The notes below the pieces were generated by a model that was not told where the DNA came from, did not search any database, and saw only the letters and a program-made list of their open reading frames with translations. 64,000 nt of DNA. Origin: Chionis minor (lineage: Eukaryota; Chordata; Aves; Charadriiformes; Chionididae). The stretch's first letter is position 1; each line of letters starts with the position of its first letter. Position numbers and translations under genes: made by a program. The stretch covers positions 62,001 to 126,000 of the forward strand of contig VZSF01001516.1 of assembly GCA_013398295.1 (NCBI GenBank), read 5' to 3'. Of the stretch, positions 1-11,594 are shown in pieces.

Positions 1-314
1 GGGAGACACAGCTGATGTAGGGCTTTTCCCAGCAGCCTGAAAAGCAAGCTGGTCTCAGTGCACGTCCTGGGCTCTCCTCTCTGGTGGCCAAATCCGTGGT
101 TGAAAGAAGAAACAGACCCACGTGTGCCGAACCCTGGAGAACTGCAAGGCTACAGGAGCTGAGAAACTGAAGGCTGTCTCAGCTATCACACTCAGCAGTC
201 CTCCGCTGATTTTAGAAATTCATTTCTCTCTGTCCCCTCTCCCTCCGTCTCTCCTGAGTGTGGCACCAGGGAAAGACGCATAAGGGCACTGTGATAAGGC
301 ACTTAGCTGAGCTA
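1..314. other. Unique non-coding flank
   Basis: I see no gene, RNA or recognisable repeat before the first CR1 copy. Frames here are short, and the minus-strand frames that run on to the right are only the antisense of the CR1 element. Confidence 0.5.
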
Positions 315-618
315 AGTGGGAGGAGGGGGCCAGGCTTTTTTCAGTGGTGTCCAGTGATAGGACAAGGGGCAATGGGTATAAAATTGAATATAGGAAGTTC
401 CATCTCAACATGAGGAGGAACTTCTTTCCTTTGAGGGTGGCAGAGCCCTGGCAGAGGCTGCCCAGAGAGGTGGTGGAGTCTCCCACTCTGGAGACATTCC
501 CAACCCACCTGGACGCCATCCTGGGCAACCTGCTGTAGGTGGCCCTGCTCTGGCAGGGGGTTGGACCAGATGATCTCCAGGGGTTCCTTCCAACCCCAGG
601 GATTCTGTGATTCTGTGA
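315..618 (+). mobile_element. CR1 LINE, 5'-truncated 3' end
   Basis: This is the 3' terminal part of a chicken-repeat-1 non-LTR retrotransposon. Diagnostic CR1 words occur in the right order: TTCAGTGGTGTCCAGTGAT, GGACAAGGGGCAATGGG, CATGAGGAGGAACTTCTTT, GCCCAGAGAGGTGGTGGAGTC, CACCTGGACGCCATCCTG, GGTTGGACCAGATGATCTCC. It finishes with two tandem ATTCTGTG units at about 602-618, the usual CR1 3' end, which fixes the + orientation. All reverse-transcriptase coding sequence is missing, as in most avian copies, so the element cannot move. It is close to the consensus as I remember it, so this is a comparatively young insertion. The left edge is good to about 15 bases. Confidence 0.93.
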
Positions 619-3600
619 GTTCCTCTGAAGCTGTATGTCCTGCGGGGTGTCAGTCCGGGTTTATTCTGAGGCTGGGATGACATCTCTGTGTGTGATCTGG
701 TGTATCTCACAGCCTTCGGTGGCAGTCCCTGGTGTTGGGGGGTAAATGCCAGACAGATGAAGATTTGTTTCCATGTGTATAATGCCTCCTTGGGAGACTC
801 GGATGGAAGAAACAAACACAAGGACAGAAAAAACCCTTTTAGCCTGTGCATGCCCATTTATATGCCCGAGTAGAAGTGCCCAGTGACTTTTGAGATGCCT
901 TTGGAAACTTTGGCCAAACCATTTCTTAAAAGGCCTTTAAAGAATCCAGTTTGCTTTGGAGTTTTCCCAGTATGGTCTTAGCTGCAGAGCATTTAATTCT
1001 CTTGATTTAAATAGAGTTCATTTAGTCCTCCTGTATTTGTGAAATTTTTCATGTCCTGGAGAAGTCCCTCTATTTCCCTGCTTTTGGGAATGCTGTTCTC
1101 TAATAAAGTTCTGCTGTATTTGTCTCATAATTTGTATTTTCTCCTTGTTATTCTTTGCCCTGACACGAGTTGCCTTAGAGTGGGTCAGCCCTTTGAGCTC
1201 TCTTGCTTTCCCTCTGTTTCCCAGTGTTTCTTTTGAAAGGATATGCAAGAGCACACATTTCACCTTGGCTTTTGGCAGACCCTTCCTCTCTTATCTTGTA
1301 TTCGTGAGCTTTTAGAAATGTCCTGCAGTAGCCTTGCCTGACTGCTGGGTGTCTAAGTCTTTTAATAGTTCTGCTAAGTTTAATTTTACTTGATTTTGCT
1401 GCTTCATTTTTATATGCATGCCAGACAGCTCATCCCCTCAAGAATGTCCTGGAGGCATACTCTGCCATAATAAATAACAGAAGTGATAGTTAAAGTATAC
1501 ATATATAAATAATGTTTGCTCTAGTGTGTGAGTTTGCCTTGCAAATATGAAAATGTGACTGAAGGCCTGCACCTCTGCATTCAAATCCTTGCTGTACAGT
1601 GAAATGAACTGGAATGTGCTACAGCGATTTCCTTTGATAATGTCTGGCTTGTAATTTACTTTTGGCTGAAGCAATCAGTGAGGGAAATCCATTTGAATGG
1701 CTTTGTAAGAATGCTTTATTTTTCTGGTGCTGCAGGCTGCAAGTTTCACACTTGGAGACTAAATCCCTTTCGTACCATCCAGGTCCTGGGGAGAGACATT
1801 TATTTAAAAGTAGCTGAAATGAAGCACAGAAACAAACTGTAAGTGATTTTTGGCATTAGAAGTGCAGTGACTGTAGAGCAGTGGCTCAGCTCCATATTTT
1901 AATAGGCTTTAACGTATCAATTATAGTGCTGAGTAGTAATTAAGGCTATACTGCAAAATGCAGAGTGACCTCTAAACCATTCCAAAGTTGTGGGAGCTGG
2001 TGGGAAGGGGGATTTGGGACCAGACTGAATTCTGGTAATCATACCACAGGGCACGAAAGAGAAATAGTGACTATTAAAAGACGAATTTTGTTTCAGCGGT
2101 GCAGACCAAAGCCTTTCCTATGCGCCGAAGGTGAATTCTTCCGGCAGCACGAAGCTGAGTAAATGGGCTGAGCAGTGGACAACCCCTCTGGGAGCACCAG
2201 CAACGGCGTGCTCGTCCCACCAGCCTGCGCAGCCTCCGCCTGCTCCGTGCCATGGAACGCGTCGAAAAGCCCCGCACCGCTCCACTGCGCTCAGCTGCTC
2301 GGGAAGCCTCCAGGGAGCGAGGGTGAAAGCTGAGAGCCGGGGAATGCTGCTTCTCCTTTTGGCATGGCCTAAAGACACCCCTAAAATTCCACAGTACAAA
2401 GGGATGCCCAGCCTCCGGATGCCTTCCTGCCATCCTGCTCTCAGCTGGTGGAACTGCACAGGTTTTGGCTCTGAAGGGGCACTCCAAAATTTCGGAGGCC
2501 AGGGGCACTGCAGCTCCTTAGTAATAATTATGTTAAGACTGATGCAAACCACAAGATTACAAGTTTTCTTCCCTTGCTGGTTGTTTTCTGCTCGAATCGC
2601 CCTGGAGACAGAGTGACATGTCCAGAGGTACCGTGGGTGGTTGGTTGTGGGGATGGAAACCCACACCCACGTCAGGCTGCCCGGTCAGTCCCCTCGTCCT
2701 GAGCGAGCCAAGCCCCAAAACTTCTCTTGTTCTCAGGGTGGAGTCAAAGCCACGAAACACTTCTCCAACCTTTGTAGCCAGTGATCATTTGTAAGCTAAA
2801 GAAATATTTATTCTAAAGCGTAAACTGAGCAGTGTGAAATTTTTGCCCAGGATATTCCTCTTGATGTTACTATTTTCATATGCCTAAGCTCATTGGTATA
2901 AATAGGGTGCAGTTGTCATCACATTTAACTAAAAAAAGCCCTCCTCAGTTGACAGCATAGGTATCACAAAGTCACGTCACCCCCTACTAAGTAATTTTCA
3001 CTGGAGCCGCATGCGAGCCTCTGAATGACAATTCTGCTTTTCTGGCCTTGACTGGCATATAATTTAGGAGGAAGGGAAGGCTTTCAGAAGCAAAGATTTG
3101 TAGGCTTCACACAGAGCACCGATGAATCATATACTTGAAAACTTCATCCACCATAGTTGAAAACAAAAATCACATACGAGCCAAAAATGCAAAGTGGGCC
3201 CCCTGGATGTGACATGGCTTGGCTCGCCGCCAGGAGGCTTCGGCAATCTTCTAGCACGGTTGGAGAGATGCCAGCAAGTGTCCTTCATGAGGGTGGATGG
3301 TATGAAACGTTCACAAGAACTGATTTCTTCGTGTAAGATCCCACTGAGAGAAATGGCTCTACTACCCTCATGAAGAGTGAGGTGAAAGTTTATCCCATTT
3401 TAGGACTCGGTCTTGCCTATCCAGCAAAGTACTTATATGGGCTCCGTTACTGCCCTGCCTGAGCGTGTCGTAGTCTGTCATGCATTTATTTCTGTGGGTA
3501 GGAAGGTCTGATATTTGTGCTTCAGACGGAGAAGACGTGAATGGGAATGCAGTGTTACTCCCCACGCTGAGAGAATGGCCGTGAGCACTGCTAGTCTCGG

Positions 3601-4699
3601 CAGCAGAGTAAGTCGGGAGACGTTTTACTTAAGTGTATCTGAGCATAAAAAACTAAAGAAGAGGAGAGTCGGTCTGGATGAGGGTAGGGAGAACTGCCAA
3701 GACTCAACTGCAGAAGTAACACATAGTAAATGCTTGGAGTCACCTTGCCAGACAAATATTTGCCTTTCACTTTGAATGAAGACCAAATCATGTTCTAACT
3801 AGTAGGACCAAGACATTCCACACATTTTAGTAAGTTAAGTGTCCTACAGAAGCTCCCATGGTAAGTGTATGAGGGCAGACTTTGGGGGGTTGCTGGACAG
3901 ACAGAAGGAAAAAAAAAACCAACTCAGGAAGATATTTCAGTGGAGGAAAAAAATCAGAGGGAATACTGGAAGCTGGGAACAGGGTGGAAAAAAGCTTTGT
4001 AAATGAGTGTGGCTAAATACACCCCTATACTTGGTGCATAGTCTTCATATTTAGCGATGGTCAGAGGGGGGGAATCCAGGAGCCGAAGAGGTCAAAGTCT
4101 CTGGGGAAGCACTGGAGAGGAACTATGTCTCCTCCCTAAAACAGATTAGCTCTGAAAAATATGTTATGGGAAGAATTAAAATCTGGAGTAAAGACCACAG
4201 TCCAGGGACATTTCCAGTCATTTCTAACAACCATGTAAACTTCTTTCTCTTGTTCAGTGAACCAAATGCAGAAGACCATGGTAAACAAAAGGCAGCAGTA
4301 GAATTGTTCTTTTTGTGACAGAGGTGACCTTGGTATCATTAGTTAAGGACTACATTAAAGGCAATACTTGTTGTTCTTGGGTCATTTGCTCTGTCTGCTG
4401 TAACAGCCCTTTATGACCAATTTTTTTGGAAATAACTGATTGTATCGGTTGTTACTAGGTTGTTGCTAGGTGAGTAGCTCTGGTTGCACTTCAATGCAAC
4501 TAACCCAGTTATAATGAGAATATAAAAGATAAAGGAGGAGGGCCGAGATGGGCCAGCTACTTGATTGCTGGGCTAAGCAAGTGCAGAATTCAGACCCTGG
4601 TTGTGACCCCTGTTCACCGCAGACTTCTCTTCTACAGGTTTTTGTTGCTTTAAAAAAAGAGCCAGAAGTGACGCCTTCGTGATTTCCCTTGGGAAACCC
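619..4699. other. Unique non-coding sequence
   Basis: About 4 kb with no supported exon, RNA gene or recognised repeat. It is mainly AT-rich. The stretch near 2120-2345 is GC-rich with about 20 CpG sites, and this alone explains the overlapping open frames of 144-182 codons on both strands there. None of those translations shows a recognisable domain. At 3224-3235 CCGCCAGGAGGC resembles a CTCF core with one mismatch, which is too weak to call. Confidence 0.5.
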
Positions 4700-4768
4700 G
4701 GGATCCAGAGCTCTCTGCATTCAGTAGGAATCTTTCCATTGACGTTGATGGCCTTTGGACTAGTACCT
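4700..4768. repeat. Decayed palindromic (foldback) ancient repeat, type A
   Basis: The segment runs from GGGATCCAGAGC to CTTTGGACTAGTACC around the centre AATCTTTCCATTGACG. It follows the plan of an old amniote palindromic repeat whose ends read GATCCAAAGCCC... and ...GGGCTTTGGATC, with CATTGACTTCAATGG in the middle. The left arm GATCCAGAGC pairs approximately with the right arm GCCTTTGGAC. No coding capacity is present. I identify it from memory of the pattern, and the Repbase or Dfam name is unresolved. Confidence 0.5.
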
Positions 4769-6415
4769 ATATTTCCATGGTATTTCTGGGACGTGTGTCT
4801 GAAATTCACTTGCTTTCCTTGAGCGTTCTCATGCATCATCCTGGCTAATATATTTACTGCCATAAATATAGCGTAGTGCACAGTTACGAAGTTCTCCAGT
4901 TTTTAGTCAGCAGGAAACACAGTCTAATAGTCTGCCTAATTTTCCTTTCCAGCTTCAACCTTTTACAGCTCTCTATATCCCCTTGGGCCCCCCCGATTCC
5001 TCTCCTTTCTAGCACCTGTACAATCATGTTTTGTTACCTTGTATCATGTATGTAAACATGGAAAAACTTAATTAAAATGAACAAATATATCAATTTTTTT
5101 CACAATATAAGTACTTATGTACCCTTCAAAGGCATATCTGAACCACCTGAATAAAACACTGTTTAGCAACTATTAATTCAGCGATTTTTTACAATGCTTT
5201 GAACATGTAAAGTGGTGAGAGTTTCCAAGCGTATCACGAACATTGTTATCGCCGTTACACAAAAATCAGGAATGTACTGAACTTCTGTGAATCGCTCCCA
5301 ATTACTGAGGACTTTGTGAGTTGAAGAGAATCAGCCACGACAAACTAACAGATATTCTTTCTTCCAACCGAGTTGTCCTTTTGTCTCCAGAAAATGGTAT
5401 AAAGTGTAATTTTTTTGGGGCCATCTTGTTTATTTAAGCACATTTGTCAAAGCCTACCGCAGAATGATTATTCTAGCTTGAAGAAATCCTTCCGGGTCAG
5501 AAAGTCCTTTGGATGGCTCAGATCCAACTGCTCTCCCTTCCCATGCCTCCCTTTTAAGTCCTGAAAGTCTGTCAAAGTCTGGGCTGAATTCCTGAAACCA
5601 GTTGGAGTGTAGCTCTCCTTTTGTTCCCCGCTGCCAACTGCAGAAAGCCACGTTCGCCGGTTTTTGTAGTCACCAGCTTTAAAATCCCTAAGTCCCATTG
5701 CTTCCTTTGAATGGCCAAATGCAAAGCAATGCTTTAAACCTCGGAATGACTTTACAGAGCTTTTCGCTTGTCCTGCCGGATGGACTGCTGTGCTGTCTCT
5801 GGTTTCAAGGAAGAATGCCTTAAGCAGCCCGTCTGTTTCTTAAGACTATCAGAGGTAAGGCTAAAACTTGGAAAATAACATCTGGAAAGCCCAGATCATT
5901 CTCTAATATAGAAATACTATTTTCTTCCTCGAGGTTTGAAGGCTATAAATGTCGTTTTATCAGTGTAATTAATTCAGCTTAAGGGGATGTCTTCCGTTTT
6001 TGAGGTATATCCATCTCTTATGGAACACGGTTTAAATGGGGAACTGCTTCAAGTGCTGTAGGCCTACTAAGTCTTTTTTGCACTTGAAGGTACTAGATGT
6101 TTGGTTAATTTTTGTCCGCTTACTATTCATCAGTGAATTAGATTACAGTTCTGCTTACGGATAGAAGTACAATCCAATTCATTAATCATATTGAGATTTT
6201 TAAACCTGCACTAGTCTGTTACAACTTGTTCTTCATAAAGCTGGAAAATATTTCTTTCATCAAAATGGCTTAATGCCTATAAACATGTTCTAATTATATT
6301 TTCTTGGAATTAATCAAGTTCATTATGTTAAGTTTGGGATCTACATCTGAAGTGAATCTGAATTGTGAGCGTCTGCCACATTCCCTTCAGACATTACTGA
6401 TAAAAATAATGGTGT
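4769..6415. other. Unique AT-rich sequence
   Basis: No gene or RNA is visible. Two overlapping minus-strand frames (65 and 76 codons near 5454-5698) are the longest and have no recognisable features. From about 5700 to 7060 there is no ATG-initiated frame of 60 codons or more on either strand, as expected for stop-rich AT-rich DNA. Confidence 0.45.
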
Positions 6416-6530
6416 GGGATTTTCAGAAGCTCTCGGTTTTGGCCTACTCCTGTTCCTCTTGAAGTCAATTGGAGCTTTACCCTTCCTTCAGTGGTGTGGA
6501 TTTCAGCTAAATCTGGGCACTTCTCAAAAC
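6416..6530. repeat. Decayed palindromic (foldback) ancient repeat, type B
   Basis: The left arm GGGATTTTCAGAAGCTCTCG, with GGCCTACTCCTGTTCC and TGAAGTCAATTGGAG after it, is answered on the right by GCTTTACC, CTTCAGTGG, GGATTTCAGC and GGGCACTTCTCAAAACC. The right end, read in reverse, restores a diverged copy of the left end (GGTTTTGAGAAGTGC against GGATTTTCAGAAG). This matches the layout of an ancient palindromic MITE-like element widespread in amniotes, with AAAGTGCTGAGC-type ends and a TGAAGTCAATGG centre. It is non-coding and heavily mutated. The family name is unresolved. Confidence 0.55.
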
Positions 6531-6617
6531 CTTATAGCTTTGGCAAATTTTTCAGCCTAAGAGAAAAAGTCTAAACAAGGTGTCATTTGATTTGGTATAA
6601 GCAGTAGTTATCCCTAG

Positions 6618-6681
6618 GGTTTTTTTTGGTTTGGTTCAGTTTGGTTTGGTCTGGTTGTTTTGGTTTTGTTTTTCTTTTTCC
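6618..6681 (+). repeat. TTTGG-type low-complexity tract
   Basis: Imperfect repetition of GGTTT/GGTTC words followed by a T-rich tail. It is ordinary low-complexity sequence with no associated element. Confidence 0.7.
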
Positions 6682-7323
6682 CTAAAATAGAGGCTTAGAG
6701 AGCATTTGGGATGAAAAGTGATTAAACGTCAATGTAGTCTGCTATCAGAGGTTTGGGGTTTTTTGGCATGAGAAAATCCTTCAGAAACCTATAGAATCCC
6801 TTCCAGACTCAAAAAGACAATGGGGTCATATAAAGAAGCCCCCTTGTACAGAAACTAAGGCAATCTTTTTGATTAAAAGCCCTCTGAGAGGGTGATCTTT
6901 ATCTCATTAGTTCAACCACAGTTGTTTCCATTTCAGTTTTATTAACAGGGACTGAGTCTTGTGGTCCTTAACGCAGAGTTTGGTCAGGTCAAAGAAAGCT
7001 TTTTCCTGAGTAATGGCCCCAGGACGTGGCCTGTCACTGATTCCTCGTCTTTGTATTAAAGATGAATGAAATCGTACTTTCAGCAATGTTTAGTGTCCAA
7101 AGGCAAATGGTTGGGAATGAAGGAAAAAGCTCTTTACCCCCCACCTCATCACCAAATTGCATATTTTACCAAGCCCAACCTTATGACGCGGTCAGGCAAC
7201 GTCCAGAAACACAGTGCCTACCGACTCAAATGCTTCTTGCCTTTGCTTTTATTTGGTGTAAGTGCTATGGAGTCAGCAGTGGAAGTCATGCAAGGGGGTG
7301 CAATTCTGGGAAGTTGGAGAGCC

Positions 7324-7338
7324 AAAAAAAAAAAAAAA
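7324..7338 (+). repeat. Poly-A run (15 A)
   Basis: A homopolymer of 15 A, followed by CC and a short A-rich stretch. I see no retrotransposon or processed gene copy upstream that would make this a tail. Confidence 0.9.
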
Positions 7339-7920
7339 CCAAAAAATTCATTTCCCACAGAAAATTTGGCCTGTCAACGTTTATGAATCTTACTAATTGC
7401 ATTCCAGTCGCACCGAAGGCCCTAGCTGAGATCAGTGCCTGCCACTGTCGGCGGGGCCGTGGGGTGGGTTTCCTCTCACCTCACCCTCTCAGGAGGGGCT
7501 GTCTGGCTGCAGGTGGGTGTCTAGACTCCCTGTGGAGAGACGTACCTGCCTCCAGAAGCCAACTGGCTGCATCCGACCCGCAACTGGGGTGTGACGAGTC
7601 ACCCTCGGGCAGTTCCTACCTCTCTCCGTTGACGACAGGGGAAGCCCAGATGGGTAGACACCTCCGTGTTAGACAGCTGAAGTGGGATGAGACGGATCCC
7701 ACCCAGGCTGCTTACACAGCGCTAATTGCAGTGACAGAAGATCTTGCAGATATACATGTGTTCAAACCAGCCAGCTCAGGCGCTGCAGGGTGGGCAACGT
7801 GATGTGGGGTTGGGGAGTTGGCCTGACATGAGCTGTCACACCAGGAATGTCCAACCGACCTTCTTCGAAGTCAACATGGCCACATCGCCGAGGGCCACGC
7901 TGCTCGTCTAGCTGCTGGGG

Positions 7921-7959
7921 GGACGGTTCCTCACCTCCAGGGACGGTTCCTCACGTCCA
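7921..7959 (+). repeat. Short tandem duplication, 20-bp unit
   Basis: Two head-to-tail copies of GGACGGTTCCTCACCTCCAG. The second copy differs at one base (CACCTCC to CACGTCC). This is a seed-sized minisatellite. Confidence 0.85.
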
Positions 7960-10084
7960 CAGTGGAAAGGGACAGCAAGGGGGTAGGGAAGGAGCAAAAA
8001 GCCCACGTATGTGGAGGTGACAGTGGCAGAGGCACCCAAATCCCTCAGCTGTCATCATCAAAAAAGGCTTTGCCTTTGCCTAAGTGACAAGACAGTTGCA
8101 ACCAAACTCAAGGGCTCCCAGGGCGAAAACTCTTGTGTTGATCTTTCCAACGCTGAGCTTCTAAGTGGCCTGGCTGCTGTCGTGGTTTCGGCAACGTCCT
8201 CAGAGCAGGACAGCTGCAAACAACTTAAACAGCTGATCCACAATTAAAAAGCCATTTTCATTCATTTCACAGGCAGCCTACAGGTTTCTTAAGTGTCCGT
8301 TGGTTACAGTCTGTCACTGATAGACCATTAAACTTGGCCCTGGTCTTTACTTCTGTGCCTGCCTTCTTGTTAAGCGCATGTGTTTCGAGAACTGTCTGTC
8401 AATAATTACAAGGAATTGAGTCTTGGCTCTTTTATTCTGGGAGCTGCCCCGCTGCTGGAAAAAAATCTAACAGAAACATGCTCCTGCAAAGTGTTCAACG
8501 TTGTGACAGTGCTTGGCATGAGAGATAGCTCGTTCTGACAAGATAAATGCTAATTTTTATTGAAGGTAACGCTAAAATGTGAAACTGGTCTCTGCGCTTT
8601 GCTTATGCAAGAAATTAGGAAGAAAGCTGCCAGCAATTGCTGTTTCAACATTATAAACTTTACAACATGCTGCTGAACCAGAGGAAACCCTTTGATTATC
8701 AGAAGTCCATGTGGATTGCTGATCACTGGGCAAAATACATTATTTTTTTCCTCCACAAACAGACAAACACACATTTCTTTGTGGGGAACCGAAGCAGTAA
8801 TTATCATAGTTATTGCAATGCAGGAGTGGAATAAACCTGGGCCAATGATCCAAGTTTTTAATCAATCAATGGCAATATATCCTTCTGCAGAAGGAATGAA
8901 ATTTAAAGGAACAGTAAAAACCCAGGAGTTTGCTAGCTGAACCTGCCCCAAAGTCCTTGGAAATCAGTGACCATGGGTTGACCTGGTGTGTTCATCTGCT
9001 GCTCCGGCACCTGCGTTTCTGCTTGGCTGCTCAGCAAATACCAGGAATACTTAACCAAAGTGGGCCAGTCTAGTGCCTAAACTGTTTATTCCCATGTGTT
9101 TTACTTTGTATTTTGATAATTCACAATGAATATTCACATCTCATCTGTCAAGTTTCCAAATATCGATGAGCCTAAAAAATGGAGGCAATAAATACAGGCT
9201 GCGAAACACGGGACTCCTTTTATTCAGCTTCTGGTTTGTTAGAAGCATTGTACAGGTTTTTCTTCATAAGTACCAGGTGTTAAAAACTTAGTTTCTTCTA
9301 TTTTAAGGAAAAACTCTGATTCTCATGCAGTCACTTGTCTCCAGGGAGACCATTTAAGAAAAACGATGAGGGACAATTCAAAAGAGTTAGAAGCAACTAT
9401 TTGTGTTAGAAATATTGATTGGTGGTTTTGGAATTTAATTTTCTGCTCAGCATTCAAAAGGCCTTAGGTACAGAAAGGTGCTCTATTACTCATTTTATCT
9501 ATAAAGCTCTCCCCCTCGCCACATCCTGTAAAAGCACTCAGGGTGTTATATGGTAATTAAAAGATGATATTAATATTTCCTGACATGCATTATAAAACGT
9601 CGCCAATCAGCTTCCTGTAACTCTCACACATACTAAAAAAACAAAAGGCATATAGTGTAGACAGAGAAAGAAAATGATTGTGAAGGTGGTTTTGTATCGG
9701 ACTCTGCAGAGATTCCTCTGACTTTCTGCTTCAGCGTCCTTTTTTTCCCCACAAAAAGTAAATCATCTTGATTTCCCTGTCTGCTCTGTCTCTTAGACCA
9801 AGACAGCTAAAATCTCCAGGTGCTGGTGTTTTTCAGGCTTGCTTCCCATTTGGAGCCTCATGGGCAAATTACCCTGTCATTCACAGATTTTCTGTAAGAA
9901 AATAGGGGAATTTATTCCCGACAGTTCAGATTTCTCCAGCCTTTGTGCTGTCCCAACCACTGGTATCTGAGACGCCTGACCTGAAGCACAGTGGTAATTT
10001 TTCGTGCTTCTGTTGTGATTTTTCGTAGCCTGGGCTGTAGGCAAGGTGACCTGCCAGATGTTTGTCTCACTTGGCCGTCCTGAA

Positions 10085-10104
10085 AGAGAGAGAGAGAGAG
10101 AGAG
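10085..10104 (+). repeat. (AG)10 microsatellite
   Basis: A pure AG dinucleotide run of about 20 bases. It accounts for the repeated Ser-Leu residues in the overlapping minus-strand frame. Confidence 0.9.
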
Positions 10105-11540
10105 GTCTCGCAGCAGAGTGCTCTCTGTAAGAAGAGCTTGGTTACAAAATAAGGTCACAAAACTAAATTGGTGAAACACCCGTTCTTGCACAAAGGTCCT
10201 CGTGCTGTGTAGTGCAACTGAAAGCGGGATTTGCTGTGGGATTTGGGTTTGGAGACCCCTCTGCTTTGGCTCTTCTGCTTGTCTGATATTTGTGTCCCAC
10301 TGCTGAGTCTGGTACCTGCTGCCCTCTTTTCCCCCAGGCTTTTCCATGGACCTGCACGACATCCATCTGTCAGCCGTGTGCAGGCAGAACGGTGGCAAGA
10401 TGAGGAAAACAACTGCTGGGGAGGGTGTCTCAGCTTCCCAGAACGGGTTTGCTTGCGGGCACAGACGCACGCGCCTGAAACCTGCGTCCACATACAGACC
10501 AACCCTGAGCTGTCATTTTTGTCCCGCACTTTTGGAAATAGTCAAGATCTCCTTTTTATCAGCCTGAAGAGACTCTGAAGGAACAGGATATGTAAAAGCT
10601 GGAGGTATCATTCAGGGTGTTTTATAGACATGAGCGCTGTCTCGCTTGGGCTTACTTTACAGTATCAAGCTGACCTTTTCTAGCGCCGTGCTGTGCTCCA
10701 ACCAACAGCCAGTAACTGCAGGGGAAGCTTGAGTTTTAAAATTAAATTCAGTGCTGAAATTGTTATAGGATTTTGTACATACCCAGGTTCAAAAGAATGG
10801 CCACAGGAACGGATCCATTCCCCACTTCAGCGTGAACCTGATGGTGGTTGGTACCAAGAGCTTCAGCGTGACGGGATGGATCTGAACATGGGCTGCCGTG
10901 AGGTTACCTGCCCTCCCTTCCCATTTCCTTGTGGGCTGCATTTGGATTTCTAGCAATTAGAAGCTGGCTCAAGCCCTAAGGAAGGATGTTGAGTTAAGCA
11001 CACCGTATTTTCCCCTCTTGGTATTATTTTTGACACTCTCTGGATAGCCTCAGAAATATTCAGCCTCATTTTTGATACTGCTAAGCCCTCTGTGACTTCC
11101 TGCCGTCATGTTGCCCATAAATTCATTGCACGATTTAAGCTCTGTTCCCTTTTATTGGTTTTGGATTTGTCACTTTTCCATTGCATTGACTATCACCTCG
11201 TTCTTCTCTGGCAGCACCATGGAGGGCAGAGCACCTACTCTCGACCACTGGCTGTTGTACAGATATCAGATACACCTGTGCAGGTTGTTCCTAATCCTTC
11301 CAGTCTTTTTGACTCATCTGGGAGTTTCAGCCATCCCTTGAACATTGTCTTTTCGCCCTTCAGCCTTCCCTGGATCCCTCTTTCTTCTGAGCTCATTGCT
11401 GCGTATCTGGTTTCTGCTCTGCCGGGTTTCATCACGTCGAGCATCAAGCCCAACTCCACGCTCGGTGATTCAGCGAAGCCCATGGTGGACTTTAAACTCT
11501 GAACGTGCTGAAGTACTCCACTTAACAGAGATCAGATTAT

Positions 11541-11594
11541 TCAATGCTTAAAGATAAGCGTTTGCCTAAGTACTTTGCTGAATTCAGGCCTAAA
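11541..11594. repeat. Half copy of palindromic ancient repeat, type C
   Basis: TCAATGCTTAAAGATAAGCG, then TTTGCCTAAGTACTTTGCTG and AATTCAGGCCT. This corresponds to the right half of the same palindromic family as the fuller copy at 35890-36013, whose arm plan is GTGCTTAAAGTTAAGC, ATGTGCTTAAGTGC, TTTGC. Only one arm is recognisable, and the sequence to its left has decayed or was never part of the insert. Confidence 0.5.

Larger units (their letters stand above)
6531..11540. other. Unique non-coding sequence with simple repeats
   Basis: No supported gene. The 246-codon + frame at 7062-7802 runs through a 15-base A tract giving a poly-lysine run and has no recognisable domain. The 204-codon minus frame at 9877-10491 includes a Ser-Leu run from a GA microsatellite. 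Both look like chance openings in GC-richer DNA. The 136-codon + frame at 11092-11502 is hydrophobic and serine-rich but unrecognised. Confidence 0.45.

Noticed and set aside
220..857. Minus-strand frames of 102 and 150 codons
   Set aside because: They are largely the antisense of the CR1 3' untranslated region and its flank.
3224..3235. CTCF-like CCGCCAGGAGGC
   Set aside because: It has one mismatch at an important position and no supporting context.
7062..7802. 246-codon + strand open frame
   Set aside because: It reads through a 15-base A tract giving poly-lysine, has no domain, and is overlapped by another frame. It is most likely chance.
9877..10491. 204-codon minus-strand open frame
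   Set aside because: It includes a Ser-Leu run encoded by an AG microsatellite and shows no family resemblance.
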